DNA of 42,335 bases from Desulfopila sp. IMCC35006 (GTDB taxonomy: Bacteria > Desulfobacterota > Desulfobulbia > Desulfobulbales > Desulfocapsaceae). A program made the position numbers and the translations under genes. The DNA is taken from NCBI RefSeq assembly GCF_005116645.1, contig NZ_SWCM01000025.1, positions 1-42,335 of the forward strand. The letters run 5' to 3'. The notes below the pieces were generated by a model. The model saw nothing but the letters and a program-made list of their open reading frames with translations. It made no database searches and had not been told where the DNA came from. Numbering within the stretch: position 1 is the stretch's first letter; each line of letters opens with the position of its first letter. This document shows positions 8,768-16,313 of this stretch, piece by piece.

Positions 8768-9814
8768 TCATCCGATATGTTTGTAGAAGATTTTGCCCAT
8801 AATTTTCAATATTGGCAAAGGTAATTTTTTAAAAACATTTGTGTGATAGCCGTCAACAGTGGGTACAGTGGTGGTTGATCTTTGGTGTTGAAAAAAATAT
8901 CGATAGTAATTAATCGTCGTTTCTTTGGCACCCCAGCCGGACTTAAATTGTCTTAATCCTTCATGTCCCTTGTCTGTTCTGCCAAGATTAAAACTGCAAA
9001 ATCCCTGCTGAGAATAGTAGTCTAATGCTTTCCATAAAATCAGATTATTTGCTCTCAAATTCTGGAATCGTTTATCTGATGCAGCGTACTTATATATTGC
9101 TTTATCACCAAACTGAAAGCAGAGTGCACCGGCAACTACTTTTCCCTGGTGCCGGGCGAGCAAAAGGAGCCCATGTTTTTGCTCAATGACGAATTGATGT
9201 ATATTTTTAAAAAACCAAAAAGGTTGTGGCGGAAGCCCATGCCTCTTTCTTGTTATGACATTCAATCGGTAAAATTCTTTTATTAACTCCAGCGAATCAC
9301 CTGCGCTTACTTCTACTCCGAGCTTTTGGGCCTTTTTGATATTCCTCTTGTGACTGTCATGAAAATTACTATAAACGTCTTGCGTATCTTGAGAGAGAAA
9401 GATGCTGTGTCCATAACACCAGGAAGAGAGCGGAATATTTTTGCTTAAGCCATTTCCGCCTCGAATCTCAATATATTTCCAGCCAGCCTTTTCTCCATAC
9501 TCCCTGATAGTCTCCCAAATTTTATCAGCCCTAATTGTATCACTGATAATGGGCTGACAAAAATCGGTGAATGGGAGAGACACACCTCTCTTACCGGTCA
9601 GAAAACTATCAATTTCCATCAACGGAATGAGGGCTGAGATATTGCCATTGTCTCTTACCGTAAAATAGAGGGGTTTATAGCCATAGGTGGCGTATAAAAC
9701 CCTTGCCCAATGCGAGGAATGAAAAAAGGTGCTATGTGGTTCTGTTAGTAAAAGTTCATCCCATCCGGTACATTGTAGCGGGTTTATAATTTCGACTGTG
9801 CTGGTTTCGCTCAA
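8768..9814 (-). CDS. FemAB/GNAT-like acyl or aminoacyl transferase of the EPS cluster
   Basis: This is a 348-aa protein with the double-GNAT architecture of FemAB-like proteins (Acetyltransf_6 type). Visible elements are STFFHSSHWARVLYATYGYK, the PLMEIDS segment, HKRNIKKAQKLGVEV, the acyl-CoA-fold-like ARHQGKVVAGALCFQFGD, and LILWKALDYYSQQGFCSFNLG near the C-terminus. Such proteins are common in exosortase/PEP-CTERM and related exopolysaccharide loci, where they may acylate or aminoacylate sugars or lipid intermediates; the reaction is not established. The start is a TTG at 9814 that overlaps the TGA stop of the oxidoreductase gene as TTGA. No good downstream ATG exists, so coupled re-initiation is the best reading. 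Confidence 0.78.
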   Translation of the reverse strand: MSETSTVEIINPLQCTGWDELLLTEPHSTFFHSSHWARVLYATYGYKPLYFTVRDNGNISALIPLMEIDSFLTGKRGVSLPFTDFCQPIISDTIRADKIWETIREYGEKAGWKYIEIRGGNGLSKNIPLSSWCYGHSIFLSQDTQDVYSNFHDSHKRNIKKAQKLGVEVSAGDSLELIKEFYRLNVITRKRHGLPPQPFWFFKNIHQFVIEQKHGLLLLARHQGKVVAGALCFQFGDKAIYKYAASDKRFQNLRANNLILWKALDYYSQQGFCSFNLGRTDKGHEGLRQFKSGWGAKETTINYYRYFFQHQRSTTTVPTVDGYHTNVFKKLPLPILKIMGKIFYKHIG

Positions 9815-10830
9815 GGAATCTTTTTGATCTCTGTCTTGTTACCGCCATTTTTCAGGGACGTAGAGGAAGCCTCGAGGATTTGTACCACCCGCAGGCTTTC
9901 TTCTGCACCTGATATAGGGGTGTCGCCGGTCTTGATGCAGTCGAGAAAGTGCTGACACTCAATTTTTAATGGTTCATCCTGTTTGATATAGGGGGAATAC
10001 ATGTCGCCATAGTGATAGGAGTGTTGGAATTCGCCGAAGGTGTCATAATGGGGTGGTGTCTCTACCCGCTTATCGTAGATTTTAACCTTCTCGTTTGGTT
10101 CGATATCATTATAGACCAGCATTCTCTTGCTGCCTACGAAAGTCATCTCTCGTATCTTGTTGGGATCAAGCCAGCTGCTTTTAATAGTAGCAAAGCCCTT
10201 GTCCTGAAAATTAATGGTCATGTTGGTTATATCTTCTATTCCCTCATGCACATTGGCTTTGCCCTGGCAGTTAACCGATACCGGTTCTGATTCCATGATA
10301 TTGAGGATAATGGAAATATCATGAGGCGCCAGATCCCATGCCACATTGATATCTTTCTGAAATAAACCAAGATTTAAACGACGGGCGCTGATGTAGAGGA
10401 TCCTGCCGAGATCACCGGCTTTGATAATTTCTTTTATTTTCCGAACCGTTTGCGAGTAGAGAAAGGTATGGCCCACCATCAGGGTAAGTTTGTTCTTCTC
10501 AGCCAGTTTTTTTAACTGTACACATTCTTCCACTGAGGAAGCCATGGGCTTTTCAATGAGGATATGTTTTCCTGCTTCCAGACTTTTTTTTGCCAATTCG
10601 AAATGCATATGCACCGGCGTTGCAATGGCAACGGCATGAATCTCCGGATCGTTGACAATGACATCAAAATCGGTGACCGTCTCCGACCCAGGGTAGAGAC
10701 TCTTCATGCGTGCCAATCGGTCTTTGTCGATGTCGCAGATTGTCTTGACCCGGCATTCCTTGAGTGCGTTAAAGTTACGAATGAGATTCGGGCCCCAGTA
10801 ACCGCAACCCACAATACCAATGTTAAGCAT
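9811..10830 (-). CDS. Gfo/Idh/MocA-family sugar oxidoreductase
   Basis: This is a 339-aa NAD(P)-dependent oxidoreductase. The N-terminal Rossmann domain begins LNIGIVGCGYWGPNLIRNF (GxGxxG type). The family signature HILIEKPMASSVEEC carries the conserved EKP lysine, and WDLAPHDISIILNIM provides the conserved catalytic-site His/Asp region. WlbA/WbpB-like members of this family oxidise UDP-N-acetylhexosaminuronic acids at C3 on the way to amino sugars, so a nucleotide-sugar precursor role is likely. A strong AAGGAGAAGGA precedes the ATG (10830). It is the first gene of the minus-strand polysaccharide transcript and overlaps the next start. Confidence 0.85.
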   Translation of the reverse strand: MLNIGIVGCGYWGPNLIRNFNALKECRVKTICDIDKDRLARMKSLYPGSETVTDFDVIVNDPEIHAVAIATPVHMHFELAKKSLEAGKHILIEKPMASSVEECVQLKKLAEKNKLTLMVGHTFLYSQTVRKIKEIIKAGDLGRILYISARRLNLGLFQKDINVAWDLAPHDISIILNIMESEPVSVNCQGKANVHEGIEDITNMTINFQDKGFATIKSSWLDPNKIREMTFVGSKRMLVYNDIEPNEKVKIYDKRVETPPHYDTFGEFQHSYHYGDMYSPYIKQDEPLKIECQHFLDCIKTGDTPISGAEESLRVVQILEASSTSLKNGGNKTEIKKIP

Positions 10831-11142
10831 TCCTTCTCCTTATCCTCAAAACAAGGTGTTCATTAAATACTATTGAATTTCAGCATATTAGTGCATTTTT
10901 TTTTAACTACTGATTGTTGTTATAGCACAAAATCAGACAACTCTACAAATTATTTTTGTTGTTCTTTTATTGTCTTTATTTCGGTGGCTCTTTTCCCTCT
11001 TGCAATTTCATTCCGATTAAAATGGCTCTTCCGCATGCGGCGTGCTTTTGTTATAGTGGTCAAATAGCAAGGTAATGTATTGCATTGAGAAGGACGGTTT
11101 CGTCTCCCACCAAAGTATGCTCAATCTTGAAGGAATAATGTT
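10831..11142. other. Divergent intergenic region between the EPS operon and the TPR gene
   Basis: This AT-rich 312-bp stretch separates two divergent genes and must hold both promoters. A perfect 10-bp palindrome CCGCATGCGG sits at 11031-11040. I see no convincing sigma-54 element (the nearest TGGC motif has wrong spacing), no riboswitch and no gene. A ribosome-binding site (GAAGGAATAATGTT) leads into the TPR gene start at 11143. Confidence 0.4.
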
Positions 11143-13479
11143 ATGGTCATTAATCAACACACCTCGGCAAGCCGGACTCATTTTAGTGCTCATCTGATGG
11201 GCATAAGTACCTTCACGCAATTTTGCCTGCTTCTGATTCTCTGTGCTGGTCTTTTCAGCGCTTGCTCCTCGCCGGAAAAAGACAAGAAGATGTATTATAA
11301 CAATGCCCTTGAGTACATAAAAAAGGGTGACCCGAAAACGGCAATCCTGGAGTTGCGCAATGCCATTCAACTGGATGCAAAGTTCGGCGAGGCTCGATAC
11401 CAGCTGGGTTTGCTATATTTGAAGGAGGGTGAACCGAAAAAAGCCTTTGACGAGTTGATCAGGGCGGCCGAACTGCTTCCCGATAATCTGGACGCAAGTC
11501 TGAAAGTGGCATTCTTTTATCTCATGTCCGGTAAAAAAGAAGAGTGCCGCAAACGACTCGATCATATTCTCACCAAGGATCCCACATACCGCGATGCTCT
11601 TGCCTTGTTGGCTCAGCTTGAATTTTCCGAGGGCCATTATGACCAGGCTCTGGCTGCACTAGAAAAAATCGGTGAGGAACTTGATAAATCCGCCGAATTG
11701 CAAAATCTTAAAGGCCGCATCCTGGCCGCCCAAAAGCAATGGGAAGGGGCGGAGAAGGCTTTTCAGAAGGCCATTGCCATTGATGATGCTGCTTTTGCCA
11801 ATTATCAAACACTGGTACTTTTCTATGAGACGAGAGGGGAAAAAGACAAAGTCCAGACGTTGTTGACTGAAATTGCGAAGAAATTCCCGAACGATGCCGG
11901 AGCCCACCTCCTGCAGGCCAGTTATTATGGTAAGGCAGGTGAGATAGAAAAAGTTGAGGCAGAGCTGGAAAAAGTTATTGCTCTTGAGCCGAAGGACCTT
12001 CGCTTCCGGTTGCAACTCGCCGATTATCTCAAGCAAAGCGGTAAAAATGATCAGGCCGAGAAAGTTCTGATCAAGGCGCGGACTGATATACCAGACAACC
12101 CGGATCTGACGGCGGCGCTTGCCACCTATTACTTTGATCGAGGCAAGTTTGACCAGGCCAAATCACTTCTAAAGGAGATGGAGGCAAAGAATTCAGGGCA
12201 TAGCGGAACTCAACTTCTCCAGGCTCGTTTTTTGTTGAAAGAAGGCAAGGCTAAGGAAAGTATGGTTATTTTACAGGGATTGAATAAGGATTTCCCCAAT
12301 CTTCCTGAGCCTTTTTTCTATCTTGGTTTGGCCCATTACCGTCTAGGCGAGATTGATTTTGCGCAACAGGCAGTGGCCACCGCAATTCAGAAAAACGGGA
12401 AAAATCCCCAATATCATACCTTTATGGCCGAACTTTATCTGGCCAAGGGTGCATTTGAAGATGCCAGAAATGAAGCGGCGACCGCGCTCCAGCTCAATAA
12501 GAAGAATGTAGCCGCGGCACTTATCCTCGGGCGCGCCCTGATCGGCACCAAACAGTATGACCAGGCAGTTACCATCCTTACCGATATGAATCGGCAGATT
12601 GCCGGCAATAAAGACATTCTTGGGAATCTGGCCCTGGCTTCTCTCGGGGCCAAAGAACCTGAAAAAGCGGTGGAGTTCCTGACCGAACTGCTGGAAATCG
12701 ATCCAGGTAATGTTCAGAGCGTGGCGTTGCTTATTGGGTTCCGTTACAAGGATGACTATGTAGGTGCCGAAACCTTTGTCCGGCAGCAGATTGCCAAGGC
12801 GCCGAAGGACTCTCGTCTCTATATCCTGCTTGGTGAACTTTTGGAAAGGCAGAAAAAAGATGAGGAGGCGCTCGCCGCCTATGACAAGGCCCAGGAACTC
12901 AGCCCGGACAACAGCCAGTCACTGCTCGCCGCCGCAAAATTACTGACTCGACTTGGGAAAAACAAGGAAGCGATGGCAAAGTATGAAGCAATGGTTGAAA
13001 AAGATCCCAAATCGACAGGTGGTCTCATGGGTATTGCGGCATTGTATGTTGCCGAAGGGAGCAATGACAAAGCTATCGAGCAATATAAAAATATCCTGCA
13101 AATTAACGATAAAAACATCCTGGCAGCTAACAATCTAGCCTGGTTGATTGCCTCAAAGCCCGATGGCGATCTCGGCAAGGCACTGATGCTGGCCATGAAT
13201 GCTAAACGCGCCTTACCCGATGATCCGAGTATCGCTGATACCCTTGGCTGGGTGCATTATCAACGAGGTTCGTACAGTCTGGCCCTGTCTCAGTTTGCAT
13301 TTGCTCTGCAGCACAAACCGGACGATCCGGTTTTTACCTATCATCTGGCGTTAGCACAAAAAGGGGATGGTAAAAAAGAAGAAGCCACGCAGACTCTTGG
13401 TAAACTGCTTGAGCGCAAGGTAGAATTTGCTGATCGCAAGAAAGCTGAGGAGCTGTATAGCGAATTACAGAAGAAGTAA
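11143..13479 (+). CDS. TPR-repeat lipoprotein, PrsT-like (PEP-CTERM/exosortase system type)
   Basis: This is a 778-aa lipoprotein made almost wholly of tetratricopeptide repeats. The signal peptide ends with lipobox LFSAC, so the mature N-terminus is Cys41. Immediately after it comes YYNNALEYIKKGDPKTAILE, the typical first TPR of the PrsT family found with exosortase/PEP-CTERM exopolysaccharide loci. Roughly 20 or more TPR units follow to the C-terminus. It is probably anchored to the outer membrane and acts as a periplasmic scaffold in polysaccharide export or matrix-protein handling; this role is inferred from the family. The ATG at 11143 has AAGGA eight bases upstream; an alternative ATG at 11197 would still leave a complete signal peptide. 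No exosortase gene or PEP-CTERM protein is visible in the window, so the assignment is by resemblance. Confidence 0.78.
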   Translation: MVINQHTSASRTHFSAHLMGISTFTQFCLLLILCAGLFSACSSPEKDKKMYYNNALEYIKKGDPKTAILELRNAIQLDAKFGEARYQLGLLYLKEGEPKKAFDELIRAAELLPDNLDASLKVAFFYLMSGKKEECRKRLDHILTKDPTYRDALALLAQLEFSEGHYDQALAALEKIGEELDKSAELQNLKGRILAAQKQWEGAEKAFQKAIAIDDAAFANYQTLVLFYETRGEKDKVQTLLTEIAKKFPNDAGAHLLQASYYGKAGEIEKVEAELEKVIALEPKDLRFRLQLADYLKQSGKNDQAEKVLIKARTDIPDNPDLTAALATYYFDRGKFDQAKSLLKEMEAKNSGHSGTQLLQARFLLKEGKAKESMVILQGLNKDFPNLPEPFFYLGLAHYRLGEIDFAQQAVATAIQKNGKNPQYHTFMAELYLAKGAFEDARNEAATALQLNKKNVAAALILGRALIGTKQYDQAVTILTDMNRQIAGNKDILGNLALASLGAKEPEKAVEFLTELLEIDPGNVQSVALLIGFRYKDDYVGAETFVRQQIAKAPKDSRLYILLGELLERQKKDEEALAAYDKAQELSPDNSQSLLAAAKLLTRLGKNKEAMAKYEAMVEKDPKSTGGLMGIAALYVAEGSNDKAIEQYKNILQINDKNILAANNLAWLIASKPDGDLGKALMLAMNAKRALPDDPSIADTLGWVHYQRGSYSLALSQFAFALQHKPDDPVFTYHLALAQKGDGKKEEATQTLGKLLERKVEFADRKKAEELYSELQKK

Positions 13480-13492
13480 AAGAGGCTTCTTG

Positions 13493-13532
13493 ATCCGTGG
13501 ACACATCATTAAAGAGTAGTGTGTCCACGGAT
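13493..13532. terminator. Bidirectional terminator hairpin between convergent genes
   Basis: ATCCGTGGACACA (13493-13505) and its perfect complement (13520-13532) form a 13-bp stem with a 14-nt loop. It sits in the 61-bp gap between the TPR gene stop and the stop of the convergent fibronectin gene, so it can serve both transcripts. The T-tract is weak on both sides. Confidence 0.7.
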
Positions 13533-13540
13533 TATTATCC

Positions 13541-15502
13541 TTACGGGTTGTATGGAGTAACGGCAATGTAGCCGCCAATTTCGGCAACATGACGTGTTTC
13601 TCTATTCGCTGACTGTTCCTCCATGATTGTCATCCCGGTATCGGTGACGGAAAGATCGCTCATGCCGATTATTGCCGTATCCATGCCATTGGCACTCTGC
13701 ATATCGGCCAGGATGAAGGGGATAGTGGGGAATTGCTGCTTGAACGAAACTGTCGATGTTTTGTCGGTGAGGATCTTTTCGGTTGTTCCTGCCTCGACCA
13801 TAAGACCATCCACCACGCCTGACCACTTTTCCATAGCAATGTAGCATATTGTTTCTTCAGCATGTTTCCTATCGTTTTTTTCCTGCTCCTGCATGGTGAT
13901 GTAAGAGCTATTGGAAGTTATTTTTTTGATCCGGAGGATTGCCGCATTGGCCTCATTTTCCGTCACAATCGATGCCAAAACGACCGGTTGGCCGGTAAAG
14001 GAATTGGCAAATTTTATTTGTTTGAAGGTGTTGAGACCTGAGAGGTTGGTGCATTCGGCGGCGGCATAAACCTTATCAGCTATCTGATGGCGGCCCCGTT
14101 CCATTGCCATAAAGGAGACTGTCTCTTCCGCATGAAAACCACCAACGTAATCCCAGTTGCGGATCCGGATATCGAAACCTTTGCTGGTCAGTTTGCGGAT
14201 GGACACAATTCCTGCCTCAGCATCGTTCATGGTGTTTAATTTGGCGATCACCGCCGGCGATGTATATTCATTGCTGAAATCGACATGTTGCCAATCTGAA
14301 GTGACCAGCAGTTCGCCTAATTCGAAGGCAAGATCATTGGTTGTTTTATTTATGAGGATAGTGAGGGTACCGCTGTTGGAAGCAGCAGTTCCGTCTGTTG
14401 CCAAAAAGGTAAACAGGTCTGCACCGGAAGCATCACCGTTCGGGGTATAGGTAAAGGCACCATTGTCGGCAAGAAGAAGAGTACCTTTTGCGGGGGCCGT
14501 TGTTATGGAAAAGTGCACGATATCCCCATTTGCATCGGTGGCAATAAGTTGTCCGCTGTACGGAGTACCTTGATCGACTGAAAAACTGTTATTTTGCACG
14601 ACGGGGGCTATGTTAACATGTTGTATTGTAATATCCACCTGAGCTGTATTTGAAGCAATTCTGCCATCGCTCACCGTGAAAGTAAAAGAGTCGGTACCGT
14701 AAAAATTAGGCTGAGGTATGTAGGAAAACGATCCGTCTGGAGTAATACTCACCGTACCTTTTCCAGCTTGCTCTACCAAAGAGTAAAAGAGGTTGCTGTC
14801 TTCAACGTCACTTGCCGAGAGCTGTCCGGAATAGGAAGTGTTTTCATTTATGAAAATGCTTGTGTTGTCAGCAACCGGGGGATCGTTAGCCGGGTTCAAA
14901 TGAATGGCTACGGTAGCAGCTTTTGATGTTCCTCCACTGTTGTCGGCTGTATAGGAAAAGGAGTCGTCGCCCGAGTAATTGAGTGCAGGGGTATAGGTAA
15001 AGGAACCAGTATCTTTGTCTACTGTTACCGAACCATGGCCCGGCTGCGAAGCAACCGTGAATGTCAAGTTGGAACCCTCGGAGCTGTCGGCGTTCAGCTG
15101 GCCAATCAACACCATGTCTTCGTTACCCTGCAGTGATATATCGCCGGCTATGGGTGGTAGTGGGGGAGTGGTTGTACCACCAGGTACCGTGTAGGCGACC
15201 TCAGCGGAGTAGTCGCTCACCTCGGTTGCCGAGTAGGCCGTTGCTGCAAAATAGTATGTATTGCCTTCCTGTAATCCCTGTACCGTCTTGATGATATTGC
15301 CATTGACCGCAGCCGGCAGGCCGACATCAATCACCAAATTGTAATTGTGACTGCTTGTTCCGTAATGGATTTTGTAACCGGAAACGGGTTCAGAGTTTGC
15401 CGTCCAGCTGAAGGTTGCGTCAGCCGCCTGTGCTGCAACGGTTGTTAAGCAAAGGAGGATAATGGAAAAAATAGGGGGTTGCGTTTTTCGGTAAGTTGCC
15501 AT
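13541..15502 (-). CDS. Secreted fibronectin-III / Ig-like / lectin-like repeat protein
   Basis: This is a 653-aa exported protein. A Sec signal peptide (residues 1-27, cleavage after AAQA) is followed by one fibronectin-III domain (about 28-107, with SGYKIHYGTSSHNYN and EGNTYYFAATAY). A Pro-rich linker leads to three Ig-like/VCBS-style repeats (about 120-385; GSFTYTPALNYSGDDSFSYT, GSFSYIPQPNFYGTDSFTFT, GAFTYTPNGDASGADLFTF). The C-terminus holds three related units of about 85 aa with the motif HAEETVSFMAME / HAEETICYIAME / HVAEIGGYIAV, resembling the H-type lectin-like modules of bacterial surface proteins. It is probably a matrix or surface adhesin. There is no PEP-CTERM, LPXTG or RTX tail. 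Expression is expected to depend on RpoN and on c-di-GMP through the riboswitch in its leader. Confidence 0.85.
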   Translation of the reverse strand: MATYRKTQPPIFSIILLCLTTVAAQAADATFSWTANSEPVSGYKIHYGTSSHNYNLVIDVGLPAAVNGNIIKTVQGLQEGNTYYFAATAYSATEVSDYSAEVAYTVPGGTTTPPLPPIAGDISLQGNEDMVLIGQLNADSSEGSNLTFTVASQPGHGSVTVDKDTGSFTYTPALNYSGDDSFSYTADNSGGTSKAATVAIHLNPANDPPVADNTSIFINENTSYSGQLSASDVEDSNLFYSLVEQAGKGTVSITPDGSFSYIPQPNFYGTDSFTFTVSDGRIASNTAQVDITIQHVNIAPVVQNNSFSVDQGTPYSGQLIATDANGDIVHFSITTAPAKGTLLLADNGAFTYTPNGDASGADLFTFLATDGTAASNSGTLTILINKTTNDLAFELGELLVTSDWQHVDFSNEYTSPAVIAKLNTMNDAEAGIVSIRKLTSKGFDIRIRNWDYVGGFHAEETVSFMAMERGRHQIADKVYAAAECTNLSGLNTFKQIKFANSFTGQPVVLASIVTENEANAAILRIKKITSNSSYITMQEQEKNDRKHAEETICYIAMEKWSGVVDGLMVEAGTTEKILTDKTSTVSFKQQFPTIPFILADMQSANGMDTAIIGMSDLSVTDTGMTIMEEQSANRETRHVAEIGGYIAVTPYNP

Positions 15503-15512
15503 GGGTTGTCTC

Positions 15513-15612
15513 TTTCGGTGACCCCGCTACCGTATATCTCAGGTGAGATACTTAGGCCGGTTAGTTTTGCGTCACGCCCTTTCGGGAAACGTTTTGCCTT
15601 TATCGGGAAATA
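15513..15612 (-). promoter_or_regulatory. GEMM-I cyclic-di-GMP riboswitch (c-di-GMP-I), copy 1
   Basis: The leader of the 653-aa fibronectin protein contains the ordered conserved blocks of the GEMM-I aptamer on the minus strand: GGCAAAAC (15591-15598), a GAAA-type loop, GACGCAAAAC (15564-15573), CCGGCCTAAG, then GGTAGCGGGGTCACC (15517-15531). By alignment to the Vibrio Vc2 aptamer, the ligand-contact positions are G20, A47 and C92. G20 predicts c-di-GMP rather than the cGAMP-selective A20 variants. The aptamer ends about 12 nt before the ATG (15502), close enough to control ribosome access. No separate intrinsic terminator is evident, so translational control is the simpler reading. Alignment is from memory. 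Confidence 0.88.
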
Positions 15613-15667
15613 TCCCGGTGGGTAAAAATCCTTATTAAAGTTTCGGATTATTGCATATCAGGTTGAT

Positions 15668-15683
15668 AGCAAGTTTAATGCCA
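15668..15683 (-). promoter_or_regulatory. Sigma-54 (RpoN) promoter, copy 1
   Basis: The minus strand reads TGGCATTAAACTTGCT, which fits TGGCAy-N5-TTGC with exact -24/-12 spacing. It lies about 55-70 nt upstream of the riboswitch, so transcription would begin near 15657 and include the whole aptamer. A near-identical element serves the paralogous gene at 16298-16313. Confidence 0.72.
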
Positions 15684-15768
15684 TGTCGTAAATCGTGTGT
15701 TGCGGGATTATTGCGAGGGACCACTTCTGCACCCGTTTCTCGCAGAGACGTCCCCTATTTTTTATCTT

Positions 15769-16128
15769 CTATTTTAAGATAATTCGTTTGATTATCGGCG
15801 CCGGCGTACCCACCGTGTAGACAACCTCGACAGAGTAATCGCTCTCTTCGGTTGCCGTATATGCAGTTGCCGAGAAGTAGTAGGTCTGTCCTTCCTGTAA
15901 TCCTGATACTGTTGCAACGATGCTGCCGTTGACCGCCTTCGGCAGACCGGCGTCAACTACGAAAGTGTAGTTATGGCTGCTTGTTCCGTAATGGATTTTG
16001 TAACCGGAAACGGATTCGGTGTTTGGTGTCCAGCTAAAGGTTGCATCAGCTGCGTGGCTTGAGATGGCGGTAAAAAACAAAAGAAAAACGGAAAGATTAA
16101 GGGTTTGAAAAATTTTGTGAAGTGCCAA
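15769..16128 (-). CDS. Small secreted single fibronectin-III domain protein
   Basis: This 119-aa exported protein consists of a signal peptide (cleavage after SSHA, about residue 26) and one fibronectin-III domain almost identical in pattern to the N-terminal module of the 653-aa protein (ADATFSWTPNTESVSGYKIH; EGQTYYFSATAYTATEESDY). It ends with a short tail, GTPAPIIKRIILK, where the larger paralogue continues with its linker and repeats. The start is a TTG at 16128 with a clear AGAGGT ribosome-binding site, in the same relative position as the ATG of the paralogue. It looks like a truncated or minimal duplicate that kept its own sigma-54 promoter and riboswitch. It could be a functional small matrix protein or a decaying copy. 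Confidence 0.78.
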   Translation of the reverse strand: MALHKIFQTLNLSVFLLFFTAISSHAADATFSWTPNTESVSGYKIHYGTSSHNYTFVVDAGLPKAVNGSIVATVSGLQEGQTYYFSATAYTATEESDYSVEVVYTVGTPAPIIKRIILK

Positions 16129-16138
16129 TGGTTACCTC

Positions 16139-16232
16139 TTGGTATGCTCCCGCTCACCCATTATTGCTCTTTTAGGAAATGGAGGCAGGTAAGTTTGCGT
16201 CTCGTTCTTTCGGAAATCGCTTTGCCGTTGTC
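16139..16232 (-). promoter_or_regulatory. GEMM-I cyclic-di-GMP riboswitch, divergent copy 2
   Basis: The leader of the 119-aa protein shows the same block order on the minus strand: CGGCAAAGC, a CCGAAAG loop, GACGCAAAC (16193-16201), TACCTGCCT, and a final GGTGAGCGGGAGCATACC (16141-16158). The inferred ligand contacts (G20, A47, C92 of Vc2) are kept. The last helix has extra bases and the CCGGCCTA block is altered to CTGCCT. The AGAGGT ribosome-binding site starts directly after the final helix, so aptamer folding could hide it. Ligand is predicted to be c-di-GMP. Confidence is lower than for copy 1 because of the divergence. Confidence 0.7.
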
Positions 16233-16297
16233 GGGGAATTCCTCAGTGTATGGACCACTGATAAGAATATTTGATATTGTAATTCGTTTTTAATCAA

Positions 16298-16313
16298 TGC
16301 AAGTTTAGTGCCA
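16298..16313 (-). promoter_or_regulatory. Sigma-54 (RpoN) promoter, copy 2
   Basis: The minus strand reads TGGCACTAAACTTGCA, a near-consensus TGGCAC-N5-TTGCA element. Its -24 half is formed by the last codons of the upstream HAMP gene (TGG CAC TAA = Trp-His-stop). Transcription would start about 12 nt beyond the GC of the -12 element and run through the second riboswitch. Confidence 0.78.

Noticed and set aside
10995-11060. Sigma-54-like TGGCTC...GC and TGGTCA...GC motifs upstream of the TPR gene
   Set aside because: The spacing between the GG and GC elements is wrong in both cases.
15591-15598. Possible cGAMP-sensing (GEMM-Ib) specificity of the riboswitches
   Set aside because: Both aptamers have G, not A, at the position equivalent to Vc2 G20, so c-di-GMP is the better prediction, although binding data would be needed to exclude mixed specificity.
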